Assembly: GCF_014636175.1 (NCBI RefSeq)
Contig: NZ_BMDW01000003.1
Coordinates: forward strand, 124,001-188,000
From: Sphingomonas psychrolutea
Lineage (GTDB): Bacteria > Pseudomonadota > Alphaproteobacteria > Sphingomonadales > Sphingomonadaceae
DNA length: 64,000 nucleotides
Direction of reading: 5' to 3'
The notes under the pieces are model-generated. The model was not told the DNA's origin. It was given only the letters and a program-made list of their open reading frames with translations, and did no database searches. Of this stretch, positions 43,738-53,181 are shown in pieces (positions within the stretch are counted from its first letter, which is position 1; each line of letters starts with the position of its first letter). A program made the translations under genes and the position numbers.

Positions 43738-43905
43738 TTACCCGATGAAGGTGTAAAAACAGATGAAGAAGGCCGAAAACGCCAGCGCGAACAGCTTGAT
43801 ATCGTTGTCGTCGCGAGTCCGCGCCTGTTCGATCCGAGTCAGCACCAACGCCTGACGAAAGGGGTGGCGAGCGACGGGCGCGGTCGGGAGGAAGGTGTGT
43901 TGCAT
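43738..43905 (-). CDS. 55-residue single-helix membrane protein
   Basis: A short frame missed by length filters. From ATG 43905 the protein has a hydrophilic N-terminus (MQHTFLPTAPVARHPFR), an acidic and basic stretch TRIEQARTRDDNDIK (24-38), and one aromatic-rich helix FALAFSAFFICFYTFIG to the C-terminus. AGGAAGG precedes the start by a few bases, seen on the minus strand. The pattern of D-D-x-D-I-K followed by a Phe-rich tail helix looks like a conserved small sphingomonad membrane protein. Function unknown. Confidence 0.65.
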   Translation of the reverse strand: MQHTFLPTAPVARHPFRQALVLTRIEQARTRDDNDIKLFALAFSAFFICFYTFIG

Positions 43906-44054
43906 GGCATCAAGTTAACGCACCGTTTACGATTTCGACCAGCGCTTCTTATGGTTAGCAAAGTCTTAATCCGGGACACTGTTTTCTTGCAAAAGCGCGG
44001 GTCGCGTGTCAGCGCGCGGGCACCCGATTGCCCCCCAAAGGTCTGGATTCCCGG

Positions 44055-45281
44055 ATGCCACACACCCCCTCGCCGCTCGCCCGCCCGTTCCCCGCGATGC
44101 CGCCGATCGCCGGTGTCACCCCGCATGTCGCACGCGCGCACTATAAGAGCTGGGATCGCTGCGATCTGACCTTCATCACACTCGCCCCCGGCACCAGCGT
44201 CGCCGGGGTCACGACGCAAAGCAAATGCCCCTCGCCCGAGGTCGAATGGTGCCGTGCGGCCCTCGTGCTGGGACAAGCGCGCGCGCTGGTGGTCAATGCC
44301 GGCAACGCCAACGCCTTTACCGGGCAGCGCGGGCGCGCGGCGGTCGAGGCAATCGCGGCGCGCGCGGCAGGGCATTTGGGGTGCCAGCCCTCCGACATCT
44401 TCGTTGCGTCGACCGGGGTAATCGGCGTGCCGCTGCCGATCGACAAGGCCGAAGCTGGGCTCGATGCCGCCTTCGCCGCAGCACCCTGTTCGTGGGAGGA
44501 TGCCGCCAACACGATCGGCACCACCGACACCTTCGCCAAGGGCGCGATGACCACGGCGATCGTCGATGGCCGCACCGTCACGCTGGTCGGGATCATCAAG
44601 GGGTCGGGGATGATTGCCCCCGATATGGCGACGATGCTGGGCTTTATCTTCACCGATGCCGCGGTCGAGCCGGTGTTCCTGCAGGCAGCACTCGCCGAAG
44701 CGAACCGCGCGAGCTTCGCGTGCATCACGGTCGACAGCGATACATCGACCAGCGACACCGTCCTCGCCTTTGCCACGGGCGCGGCAGGCAATGCGCCGCT
44801 AGCCGCGTCCGACGATGCCGGGGCCGATGCCTTTCGCGCGGCTTTGTCGGACCTGTGCCTGCAGCTCGCGCACCTCGTCGTGCGGGACGGGGAAGGCGCG
44901 TCGAAATTCATCGAGATCGCAGTGACCGGTGCCGAGAGCGACGCGAGCGCGCGCACGATCGCGCTGAGCATCGCCAATTCGCCCCTCGTCAAGACCGCAA
45001 TCGCGGGCGAGGACGCCAATTGGGGTCGTGTGGTGATGGCGGTCGGCAAGGCCGGTGAACCCGCCGAGCGCGACTTGCTCAGCATACGCTTCGGCGACAC
45101 CCAGGTCGCGCAGGGCGGCCTAGCAGTCGAAGGCTATGACGAGGCCCCGGTCGCCGGACACCTTAAAGGGCAGGATATCGAAATCGGCGTCGATCTCGGG
45201 CGAGGCGAAGGCCGCGCGACCGTGTGGACGTGCGACCTCACCCATGGCTATATCTCGATCAACGCCGATTATCGGAGCTGA
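44055..45281 (+). CDS. argJ: bifunctional glutamate N-acetyltransferase/acetylornithine transferase
   Basis: Transfers the acetyl group from acetylornithine to glutamate, recycling it in arginine synthesis, and may also use acetyl-CoA. The 408-residue precursor self-cleaves at an Ala-Thr bond in GSGMIAPDMATMLGF, making Thr193 the nucleophile. The end is the usual THGYISINADYRS. ATG 44055 is chosen because it yields the family N-terminus; a start nine codons earlier has no support. Its stop abuts the convergent vapD stop with no spacer. The 149-base gap before it shows no gene. Confidence 0.96.
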   Translation: MPHTPSPLARPFPAMPPIAGVTPHVARAHYKSWDRCDLTFITLAPGTSVAGVTTQSKCPSPEVEWCRAALVLGQARALVVNAGNANAFTGQRGRAAVEAIAARAAGHLGCQPSDIFVASTGVIGVPLPIDKAEAGLDAAFAAAPCSWEDAANTIGTTDTFAKGAMTTAIVDGRTVTLVGIIKGSGMIAPDMATMLGFIFTDAAVEPVFLQAALAEANRASFACITVDSDTSTSDTVLAFATGAAGNAPLAASDDAGADAFRAALSDLCLQLAHLVVRDGEGASKFIEIAVTGAESDASARTIALSIANSPLVKTAIAGEDANWGRVVMAVGKAGEPAERDLLSIRFGDTQVAQGGLAVEGYDEAPVAGHLKGQDIEIGVDLGRGEGRATVWTCDLTHGYISINADYRS

Positions 45282-45566
45282 TCACTCGAGCGCAGGCGAC
45301 AGATCGTTGTTCTCTTCGATCCGCAGCATGCGGATGTCGCTGACCGAAGGCTGGAACAAGTCATAGGTCCGCTTGAGTTCCTGCACGGCGAGGACGCAAT
45401 CGACCGCGGTGGTTCGCTCATTGCCGAAATAGGTCGAACCTTGCTGACGCTCGAACCCGCGTCGGTTCAGGATGTCACCGACGTCGCGATAGGCGTTCCG
45501 CCTAGACGGCGTCGGAGACATCTGTTCGAGCATCGTGACATCAAGATCGAAGACGATCGCGTACAT
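45282..45566 (-). CDS. vapD: VapD-like Cas2-fold endoribonuclease
   Basis: A 94-residue protein of the virulence-associated protein D family, ferredoxin-fold RNases related to Cas2. The start MYAIVFDLDVTMLEQ, the FERQQGSTYFGNE turn and the C-terminal SVSDIRMLRIEENNDLSP are close to known VapD proteins. In Haemophilus it is the toxin of a vapXD pair. No obvious antitoxin gene is beside it; the same frame stays open upstream for 20 more codons from another ATG. It lies 64 bases after trxA on the same strand. Confidence 0.82.
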   Translation of the reverse strand: MYAIVFDLDVTMLEQMSPTPSRRNAYRDVGDILNRRGFERQQGSTYFGNERTTAVDCVLAVQELKRTYDLFQPSVSDIRMLRIEENNDLSPALE

Positions 45567-45630
45567 GCTGTTCCCCCCGCTCGCGCGCCGGAAATCCGCT
45601 CGATTGTGTCCGATCCCGATGCTCATCGCA

Positions 45631-45984
45631 TTATCGTATTGCAGCGTCGGCGGATTGACCACCAGCCAACTCGCCCTCAAGCCATGCTTTCAACCGGCCC
45701 TTGGGTTCGGCGCCGACCTTGGTCGCGGCGGGAACGCCGTCCTTGAACAGGATCATCGTCGGAATGCCGCGCACGCCATATTTGCCCGGCGCGTCAGGAT
45801 TGTCGTCGATGTTGAGCTTGGCGATCGTCACTTGCCTGCCCAGTTCCTCGGAAATCTCTTCCAGGCTCGGCCCGATCATCTTGCACGGGCCGCACCATTC
45901 CGCCCAAAAATCGACGAGAACGGGGCCGGTCGCGTTGATGACGTCGGCATCCCAGCTGGCGTCGGTAATGTGCTTGGTGGCCAT
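45631..45984 (-). CDS. trxA: thioredoxin
   Basis: A 117-residue thioredoxin with the redox motif WAEWCGPCK (Cys31, Cys34), the cis-proline in [11 protein letters not shown], and a slightly longer than usual C-terminus ([13 protein letters not shown]). It reduces disulfides in cytosolic enzymes and can support peroxiredoxins. AGGAGATA lies seven bases upstream of ATG 45984. It follows addA on the same strand by 64 bases, an arrangement found in other alphaproteobacteria. Confidence 0.97.
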   Translation of the reverse strand: MATKHITDASWDADVINATGPVLVDFWAEWCGPCKMIGPSLEEISEELGRQVTIAKLNIDDNPDAPGKYGVRGIPTMILFKDGVPAATKVGAEPKGRLKAWLEGELAGGQSADAAIR

Positions 45985-46048
45985 GATGTATCTCCTGTGG
46001 TTAAGCGTAAAATAGGGTGTCGGATGCGTCCACTCAAGCGCGCGCGCC

Positions 46049-49000
46049 TTAGCTTTGCTCCGTCGGGGGAAAGCCGGGCTTGTGCGCGTCCAATCGGGCG
46101 TCATCCAGCACGTGAAGCACCGGCCCGCTGGTATAGAGCAACGCCGACTCGATCCGCCGCCCGGGAAAGATCACCGCCAGTGCCGCAGCGTACGCCGCCA
46201 TTTGCAGCACATGGTAAGGCGGGATTGCGTCGGGCGTCGCCGGTACACCCCGCCCGGTTTTGAAATCGATCACGTGGACCAGGTCCGGCGTCACCAGCAA
46301 GCGATCGACCGTACCCGAAACGACGAAACCGTCGGGCAGCACGGCGGCAATCGGCGCTTCGGCCAGCGAATCGGGCCCGAACAGCGCGGCAAAGACGGGA
46401 TCGTCGAGCACCGCCAGCACCGGAGCGGCAATCTCCGCCCGCAACGCAACATCGGCCACCGCACCGACCCGCGCGAGCCACCGGTCTGCCGCCTCGGCGC
46501 GCAGCTCCGGGGCCACCGCCGGAAGACGTTCGAACAAGGCGTGGATCAGCCGCCCCCGCTCCGCCGCCGCGCGCATCAGCTCGGTCGGTGGTGCATCTGC
46601 CACCAGATCCTCGCCCAGCGAAGACGGCGCGAGCGGTCGTGGTGGACGCGCTTCGACCGGCGCGGGCTGCGTTGCCCAGTCCGGCAGGGCTGGAGTCTCG
46701 GCCACTACCCGCGTACCCTTGCGATCGGGTGCGGCCGGGGGTTGCGGGACGCGGCCCGCGAAATCGCGCGGACCCTCGCCTGTGATACCGAGCGCCAGCA
46801 TCGCGCGGTCGGCGGCGGCGTACCAGCTGAGCTCGGGCGCCACGCCCTGCGCGCGCGGGCCAACCGACCCTGCGATCACCAACCGCTCCTCGGCGCGTGT
46901 CGCGGCGACGTAGAATAGCCGCCAATGCTCCTCGAGATCGCTCGCCGCCGTCGCCTCGACCAAGGCGGCGAGAGGTCCGGTTGCCTCGCCCTTGCGCGGG
47001 CGGATCACGGGCAGGTCTGCCGTCATCTCGCCTGCGCGCCATTTCAGGGTCGAGCGTGGCGCGCGCGTCGGATCGACCGCTGCATCGGCCAGAATCACCA
47101 GCGGCGCTTGCAGTCCTTTTGCGCCATGCGCGGTCATCACGCGCACCGCATCGAGCGGGGCGGATGGGTCGCGCTTGATCTCCACTTCGCCGCGATCGAA
47201 CCAGTCGAGGAAACGTTGCAGCGACGGCGTACCGAGCGATTCGAAATCGAGCGCGGCGGTGAGCACTTCCTCGATCGGATCGCGCGCCTCCTGCCCCAGC
47301 CGCTGTACGAGCTTGCGCCGTCCCCCAAGCGGGCCCGACAGAATTTCCTCCAGAAACTGGTACGGCGTGGCGATATCCGCCCGCGCGAGCAACGCGAACA
47401 GCGGCGCGAGATCGGGCGCACCGCCGGGCCGCGTGAGGTGCCGCCACAGGCTGAGCGATCCGCGCGGGGCCTCCGCCATCAACCGCTCTTGGCTCCACCC
47501 GATCAGCGGCGAGACGAGCAGCGACGCCAGCGACAGATCATCGTCGGGCTGCAGCACGAAACGGATCGCGGCGAGCAAATCCTGCACCGATAGCGGCGCG
47601 TTGAGCCGCAGCCGATCGACACCCGCAACCGGCACACCCTCGGCATAGAGCCGCGCGACGATCAGCGAAGCGAGTTCGCCGCGCCGTTTGACCAGGATCA
47701 TGACATCCTCGGGCCGCAGCGTACGCCCCTTGCTTTCCAGCATCAGCGTGCCGATCCACCCCTTGATCGTGCGCGCGATCTGGCGCGCGAGCTCGCGGGT
47801 CGAATCCGAAATCCACTCTTCCTCATCCTCCTCGGAGCCACCCGCCACGACGAGCGGCCAGAGCGAGACGGTGCCCGGCCCCGGCACTTCGCTCGCATGG
47901 ACTTCGCGGTCGGCGATCGCGCCGAGCCCCGGTTCGGGCAGCGCCTCGATCGCGGCATCGACGAATTCGAGCACAGGCCGGGTCGAGCGGAACGATTGCG
48001 TCAGCGAGAGGCGGTTCCACGGCCGCGCGCGCATGATGCCGGAGCGGCGCTGTTCCGCATCCGCCGCCCACGCGTCTTGCGCGAGCCGCTCGAAATGCCG
48101 CTCGGCGCCCCGAAAATAGATCGGATTGGTGCCCTGAAAGCCGAAGATCGCCTGCTTGAAATCGCCCACGGTGAAAAGCGTGCGGAGCTGGTCGCCGTGC
48201 GCGCCCTCACCCGCGAAGAACTCCTCGGCAATTGCCTGGACGATCTTCCATTGGTCGAGATTGGTATCTTGCGCTTCGTCGATCAGGACATGATCGGTCG
48301 CCTGATCGAGCTTGTAGCGCACCCAATCGCCCATCCCCGGCTGGCCAAGCAGCGCGATCGTCGCGCGGATCAGATCGTCGAAATCGACCGCGCCAATCCG
48401 CCGCTTCGCGCGCTCATACGTCACCGCATAGTCGCGCCCGACTGACAGGCCCGCCGCGAGCAGATCGGCATAAGCGGCACGCTCGCGCAGCGACAGCAGC
48501 TCGGCGCACGCTTCGCCCACTTCGAACGCGAGATCGGCATAATCGGAATCGGCGGCGAGGAGCTTGGGCGAATATTTGCGCGGTTCGCGTTTGGCGGTGA
48601 AGGGCACGCCAATTAAATCGCCGAGCATCCGCGCGCGCATCTCGGGTGCCGCTTCGATCCAGCATTCGGCGATATCGGCGTAATTGCCGCCGGTCGCCGT
48701 TCCCCAGGCGCGGTTTGCCGCCGCCAGCCGCGCGACCGCATCGACATCGAACGCGGCATCGCCGCAGGCATCGGCGATTTCGGCCTCGATTTCGCCGGTC
48801 GGCAGATCGAGCGCACGGCGGATGAAGGGGTGAACGCCCTCCCCCATCGGCAATTCGGCCATCGCGGTGGGCGCGCGGGCGCAAGCTAGCAGGAAGCGCT
48901 CGGCCCCGCCCTCGCCCAGCCTGAGGCTCAACGCCCCGACCGTTGCGACCGTCACATCGCGCCCCTCGGACTCGGCGGTGACGAGCAATTCGGCGAGCGC

Positions 49001-49501
49001 CTCGCGCGCAAGTACCGCTTCTTCGCGCGCTTCGATCGGGCGGAAGCCGGGCGCGAGCCCCGCCTCGACCGGGAAGGCCGATAGCAGGCTCTGGCAAAAA
49101 CCGTGGATCGTCTGGATGCGGATGCCGCCGCCGGGCGCATCGAGCACGCGCGCGAACAGCGTGCGCGCGCGGGCGATCAGCGCGTCGCTCGGACCTTCGC
49201 CGAGCGCGCCGAGATCACTCACCAACTCGGGCCGCGGCATCCGCACCCATGCTGCCAGCCGCGCGCCGATCCGCCCGGCCATCTCGGCCGCCCCCGCCTT
49301 GGTAAAGGTCAGGCACAGGATCGCCGCCGGATCGACCCCGCGCAGCAACAACCGATAGACGCGCGCAGTTAGCACTTGCGTCTTGCCGGTCCCGGCGGAG
49401 GCGGAGAGCCAGACATGCCCGCCCGGATCGCTCGCTTGCGCTTGCGCATCCTTCAGGATCGGGAGGGGCCTACGGCTAGTCACGCCCGTACCATTCGTCA
49501 C
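46049..49501 (-). CDS. addA: double-strand break repair helicase-nuclease AddA
   Basis: UvrD-type helicase and RecB-family nuclease subunit of the AddAB enzyme that processes DNA ends for RecA. The 1150-residue protein has Walker [10 protein letters not shown] (about 33-41), Walker [10 protein letters not shown], motif IV-VI segments such as [12 protein letters not shown] and [24 protein letters not shown], and a C-terminal nuclease with VIDFKTGRG. The start is GTG 49501; GTG 49483 is an alternative. It overlaps addB by up to 26 bases. Confidence 0.97.
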   Translation of the reverse strand: MTNGTGVTSRRPLPILKDAQAQASDPGGHVWLSASAGTGKTQVLTARVYRLLLRGVDPAAILCLTFTKAGAAEMAGRIGARLAAWVRMPRPELVSDLGALGEGPSDALIARARTLFARVLDAPGGGIRIQTIHGFCQSLLSAFPVEAGLAPGFRPIEAREEAVLAREALAELLVTAESEGRDVTVATVGALSLRLGEGGAERFLLACARAPTAMAELPMGEGVHPFIRRALDLPTGEIEAEIADACGDAAFDVDAVARLAAANRAWGTATGGNYADIAECWIEAAPEMRARMLGDLIGVPFTAKREPRKYSPKLLAADSDYADLAFEVGEACAELLSLRERAAYADLLAAGLSVGRDYAVTYERAKRRIGAVDFDDLIRATIALLGQPGMGDWVRYKLDQATDHVLIDEAQDTNLDQWKIVQAIAEEFFAGEGAHGDQLRTLFTVGDFKQAIFGFQGTNPIYFRGAERHFERLAQDAWAADAEQRRSGIMRARPWNRLSLTQSFRSTRPVLEFVDAAIEALPEPGLGAIADREVHASEVPGPGTVSLWPLVVAGGSEEDEEEWISDSTRELARQIARTIKGWIGTLMLESKGRTLRPEDVMILVKRRGELASLIVARLYAEGVPVAGVDRLRLNAPLSVQDLLAAIRFVLQPDDDLSLASLLVSPLIGWSQERLMAEAPRGSLSLWRHLTRPGGAPDLAPLFALLARADIATPYQFLEEILSGPLGGRRKLVQRLGQEARDPIEEVLTAALDFESLGTPSLQRFLDWFDRGEVEIKRDPSAPLDAVRVMTAHGAKGLQAPLVILADAAVDPTRAPRSTLKWRAGEMTADLPVIRPRKGEATGPLAALVEATAASDLEEHWRLFYVAATRAEERLVIAGSVGPRAQGVAPELSWYAAADRAMLALGITGEGPRDFAGRVPQPPAAPDRKGTRVVAETPALPDWATQPAPVEARPPRPLAPSSLGEDLVADAPPTELMRAAAERGRLIHALFERLPAVAPELRAEAADRWLARVGAVADVALRAEIAAPVLAVLDDPVFAALFGPDSLAEAPIAAVLPDGFVVSGTVDRLLVTPDLVHVIDFKTGRGVPATPDAIPPYHVLQMAAYAAALAVIFPGRRIESALLYTSGPVLHVLDDARLDAHKPGFPPTEQS

Positions 49502-52424
49502 GCCGCATCAACTGATCGTACTCGGCATAAGGCGCGTATTCGGGATGCAACTTCGCCTCGAACGCGCAGTCCCCGGTCAGCCAGTCCGCAGCTGCCGCGC
49601 TGAAATGCCGTGCGGCGAGCGTGGTGAAATCCTCGGGCAAGACCTTGTCGCCCTTGCCAGCCGGATCGACCGGCGAGGTGGCGCGTCCGAACGAGTCGCC
49701 ATTCTTGGTCAGCGACCAATATTCGAAGCCGCGCGCCGCCCCGCTGATCCCGGTAAAGCCGCCCCGCTCGGCAATCAGGCCGAGCAAGCCCAATTGCAGA
49801 CTGAACCCCTCGCGCACCGCCGCCGAGGACGGTGCCTTGCCGGTCTTGTAATCGATTACCGCGATCGCCCCATCGGGCAAGCGGTCGATCCGGTCGAACT
49901 TGCCTGTCAGCGTGACTCCGGCGATGTCGATCTGGCCCGATTCCTCGACCGCCAGAACGGTACGACCTGCATCGAGATTGCGCCCCATCTCGGCGACGAT
50001 CCAGTCGATCGCCTCCATCAGCCGCGGCCGCCACAACGCGCGCTGCATCGGATGCGCATCGTCGAACATCGCGCGCGCGCGATCGTGCAGCCGGTCGAGC
50101 GCGCATCCATCTTCGCGCGCCCAGCGCTCCAGAATATCGTGCACCGCCGTGCCGCGCCACGCCGCGCTCGGATCGGCATCGACCGGATCGAGCTGGACCA
50201 GCCCGAGGATGCGCTTGGCGTAGAAGGCGTACGGATCGGCCTTGAGTCGGTCGACATCGGTCACCGCGATCTTCTTGGGGCGTAGCGCTGCTGCGGGGAC
50301 CGGGGCCGGTTTGGGTGCTGCCTCATAATGGCCTGGATCATCGAGCGCGCGCGCCCATCCTTCCAGCGCCGACGCGCGTTCGAATTTCTCCCCCGCCAGC
50401 GCCTGCAACCGCAGCCAGAAACGCGAGGCGATGGCGGGTTGCGTTCCCCCACGCCGCGCCCGCGTCATCAGCGCGGCGGGCGCGCCGAGCGCTTGCGCCA
50501 GATCATGCGCCGCCACACCCACGCCGCGATCGAGCCCCGGAAGCCCGAGTTCGGTTCTGATACGCGGCGCAAGCCACGGGTCGGGCGCTGGCAGACCGGG
50601 CCAAGTCCCTTCGTTCAACCCGCCGAGAATCATCAGATCAGCGGTCTGCAAGCGCGCCTCGATCAGGCCGTAGATCGCCAGGCGCGGATGCCCGCCCTGC
50701 GGCGGACGTACTGCGATTTCGTCCATCAAGGTCTTGAGCAACGGCGCGAGGCTGGCCGGATCGATCGTCGCGGGGCCATGCGCGGCATGCTCCTCGGCCG
50801 CGCGCAGCAAATCGGCGGCGGCGCGTCCGGCCGGCCCCGACCACAAAGCATCGCCGCACAGCGCCTGCGCGGTTTCGCGCAGCCCGGCCAGCAAACGCGC
50901 CAGCGGTTGCGCGCCGCCCGCGAACGCGTGTTCGATCGGTGCGAGCACGTCGCGCGCCTCGGGCCACCACGCCAGCGCCACTTGCGCGCGCCGCGCACTG
51001 CGCAAGTGCGCGTCAATCCCCGCCAGCCCCGCCGCCGGACGTGGCCCGCGCATCGTCCGGTCCAGCGCCCGCACGCCGTCAAGCCAGTCGGTCCGCGCCG
51101 TACCGAAGCGCACCAGCGGATGTTTCAGTAACGTCAGCAAGGCCAGCGGCGCGAAGCGCTGCGTCGCCGCCTCCGCCAGCGCCGTCAGCAGCGTGCCAGA
51201 CGGCAGGATCGACAGCGGTCGTCCCGCCGAATCATCGACCGCGATCCCCCAGCGCGCGCAATGCGCCGCCACGCGTCGCGCGAGGCCGCGGTCGGGCGTG
51301 ACCAACGCTGCGGTCCGCCCCGGCGTCTCCGCCACCTCGCGCAGCGCGAGCGCAATCGCTTGCGCCTCTTCGCCCGGCGTCGCGAGTTCTGCCGCTGCAA
51401 TGCCACCGATGCGCCTTTGTTCGGGCCCGAGCGTCGTCCATTTCGCGGTGAACTCCGCCGATGCCAGCGCGTTCGCCACCGCCTTGCCGCGCGCAACCGT
51501 GGCATCATGATCGCTGCCGTCGCGCCAGGTACGGAATTCGCTGCGATTGACGCTCATTCGCTCAAGCAACAGCTTCAAATGGAATTGCGGGTGCGTTTCG
51601 ATCGATCGCCGTGTCAGCCCGGTCGCAGGATCGGGGTCGAACGGCCCGAGGGCATCCCATTCGTTCGGGTCCATCCCCGTCGCGAGATCGGCGAGCACCA
51701 CCATGCCGCGCGGCAAATCCGCAATGCTGAGCAGCAATTTCGCCACGGCGGGGGCGCTGTCGGTCATCCCCGCAGCGCAGACGAACCCCGCCGGCGGCGT
51801 ATCCTGCCACCGCTCGGCCAGCCGCCGCAGCATCGCGCCGCGCCGCGCCGCCGCATCGATCCGGCCCAGCGTCGCAAGCTCCGCCGGCCAACGGTCGAGC
51901 ACGATCCCGAACAGATCGAGCGCACGCTGCCAATGCGCCGACATCGCCTCGTTCAGCTCGATCTCGCGCAAGCGTCTGGGGGCGATTTCCTCGACCAGCA
52001 ATTGATCGAGCGTCCGCGCGAGATCGCCGGCCAAGCGCACTGCCTCGGCCGCATCGACCGGCTGCCCGCCACGCGCGCGTTCCTCCGACACCAGCCGCGC
52101 CAGGATCATGCGGCGTTCGAGCGGCGCGACAGCGGGCGGCAGCGGATCCGTATCGTCCGCCGGATCGAGTGCAGCGCCGATCGCCTCGTCGATCCCCGGA
52201 TCGCCGATCGCCACCAGTCGCGGCAATAACAGACCACCGCCGCTTGCCCGCACGAAGGCGTCGGTCAGCGCGCGCTTGGCGCGGTTATTCGGCAGCAAGA
52301 CGAGCCCGCGCGCCAGCTCAAGATCCTTGCCGACAAACTGCCGGATCAACCCCGCCGCCAGTGCATCGGCAAAGGCGCGGTGCGCCGGAATCGTGAAAAG
52401 CTGCGGGGCCTTGCGCTCAGCCAT
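49476..52424 (-). CDS. addB: double-strand break repair protein AddB, alphaproteobacterial type
   Basis: Partner of AddA, with an inactive helicase fold and a second RecB-type nuclease that cuts the opposite strand. The 982-residue protein has LLPNNRAKRALTDAF near the N-terminus where a P-loop would be, and a nuclease motif GKFDRIDRLPDGAIAVIDYKTGK near the end. The C-terminus has only one Cys (TGDCAFEAKLHPEY) where Firmicute AddB has four cysteines for an iron-sulfur cluster, so the cluster is absent. ATG 52424 overlaps murU by eight bases. Confidence 0.95.
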   Translation of the reverse strand: MAERKAPQLFTIPAHRAFADALAAGLIRQFVGKDLELARGLVLLPNNRAKRALTDAFVRASGGGLLLPRLVAIGDPGIDEAIGAALDPADDTDPLPPAVAPLERRMILARLVSEERARGGQPVDAAEAVRLAGDLARTLDQLLVEEIAPRRLREIELNEAMSAHWQRALDLFGIVLDRWPAELATLGRIDAAARRGAMLRRLAERWQDTPPAGFVCAAGMTDSAPAVAKLLLSIADLPRGMVVLADLATGMDPNEWDALGPFDPDPATGLTRRSIETHPQFHLKLLLERMSVNRSEFRTWRDGSDHDATVARGKAVANALASAEFTAKWTTLGPEQRRIGGIAAAELATPGEEAQAIALALREVAETPGRTAALVTPDRGLARRVAAHCARWGIAVDDSAGRPLSILPSGTLLTALAEAATQRFAPLALLTLLKHPLVRFGTARTDWLDGVRALDRTMRGPRPAAGLAGIDAHLRSARRAQVALAWWPEARDVLAPIEHAFAGGAQPLARLLAGLRETAQALCGDALWSGPAGRAAADLLRAAEEHAAHGPATIDPASLAPLLKTLMDEIAVRPPQGGHPRLAIYGLIEARLQTADLMILGGLNEGTWPGLPAPDPWLAPRIRTELGLPGLDRGVGVAAHDLAQALGAPAALMTRARRGGTQPAIASRFWLRLQALAGEKFERASALEGWARALDDPGHYEAAPKPAPVPAAALRPKKIAVTDVDRLKADPYAFYAKRILGLVQLDPVDADPSAAWRGTAVHDILERWAREDGCALDRLHDRARAMFDDAHPMQRALWRPRLMEAIDWIVAEMGRNLDAGRTVLAVEESGQIDIAGVTLTGKFDRIDRLPDGAIAVIDYKTGKAPSSAAVREGFSLQLGLLGLIAERGGFTGISGAARGFEYWSLTKNGDSFGRATSPVDPAGKGDKVLPEDFTTLAARHFSAAAADWLTGDCAFEAKLHPEYAPYAEYDQLMRRDEWYGRD

Positions 52425-53181
52425 CGGCGAGCATCGCCTCGGTCTTGCCGACCGCGGCCGGAGTGCCGACATCGAACCACAGCCCCTGATGAACCAGGCC
52501 GTAAGCGCGTCCCGCTGCAATGGCGCGTTCCCAGAACAGCATGGTCGAGAACGGCCCCTCCGGCCAATCCGCGATTACGCGCGGGGAGAGGATTTGCACA
52601 CCGGTATAAACGAACGGGGCGAGCTTGCCCGGTTGCCGCCGCCCGAGGATCCGGCCATCGGGCGCGAGCCGGAAATCGCCCTGTCCGCTATGATGATTGG
52701 CGCGCGCGAGCGGCACCATCAGCAGCAGCGCGTCCATCCGCGCATCGTCCCACTGCGCCGACAGCATCCGGATCGCATCGGACGGCCCGTCCACCCACAG
52801 ATTGTCGCTGTTGACGACCAGGAAGGGCGCATCGCCGATCAGATCGCGCGCCTGCACGATGCCGCCGCCAGTTTCCATCAAGCGCTTGCGTTCGTCGGAA
52901 ACGACCAGGTCGATCCCGGCAACCCGATTGTTCAAGTGCGCCTCCAGCGCGTCCGCCAGATAATGCACGTTGACCACGGCGCGCTCGACGCCGCTTGCGC
53001 GCAGCCGATCGAACACGTGATCGATCAGCGGCTTTCCGGCCACTTCGACCAGCGGCTTGGGGCGCGTCGCGGTCAGCGGGCGCATTCTTTTGCCCAGGCC
53101 CGCCGCCATCACCATCGCCGTTTTCGGCACCTCCCCACCCGGATCGGGCCGGATATGGAGCGTACGTTTGGGTCTCAGCAT
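52417..53181 (-). CDS. murU: N-acetylmuramate-1-phosphate uridylyltransferase
   Basis: Makes UDP-MurNAc from MurNAc-1-phosphate and UTP in the recycling route that bypasses fosfomycin-sensitive MurA. The 254-residue sugar nucleotidyltransferase has the signature MVMAAGLGKRMRPLTATRPKPL (read as two segments), VVNSDNLW with the metal-binding aspartate, and GLWFDVGTPAAV at the end. It overlaps the kinase gene amgK upstream by seven bases and addB downstream by eight. The kinase-uridylyltransferase pair is the strongest evidence for this over a generic glucose-1-phosphate enzyme. Confidence 0.93.
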   Translation of the reverse strand: MLRPKRTLHIRPDPGGEVPKTAMVMAAGLGKRMRPLTATRPKPLVEVAGKPLIDHVFDRLRASGVERAVVNVHYLADALEAHLNNRVAGIDLVVSDERKRLMETGGGIVQARDLIGDAPFLVVNSDNLWVDGPSDAIRMLSAQWDDARMDALLLMVPLARANHHSGQGDFRLAPDGRILGRRQPGKLAPFVYTGVQILSPRVIADWPEGPFSTMLFWERAIAAGRAYGLVHQGLWFDVGTPAAVGKTEAMLADG

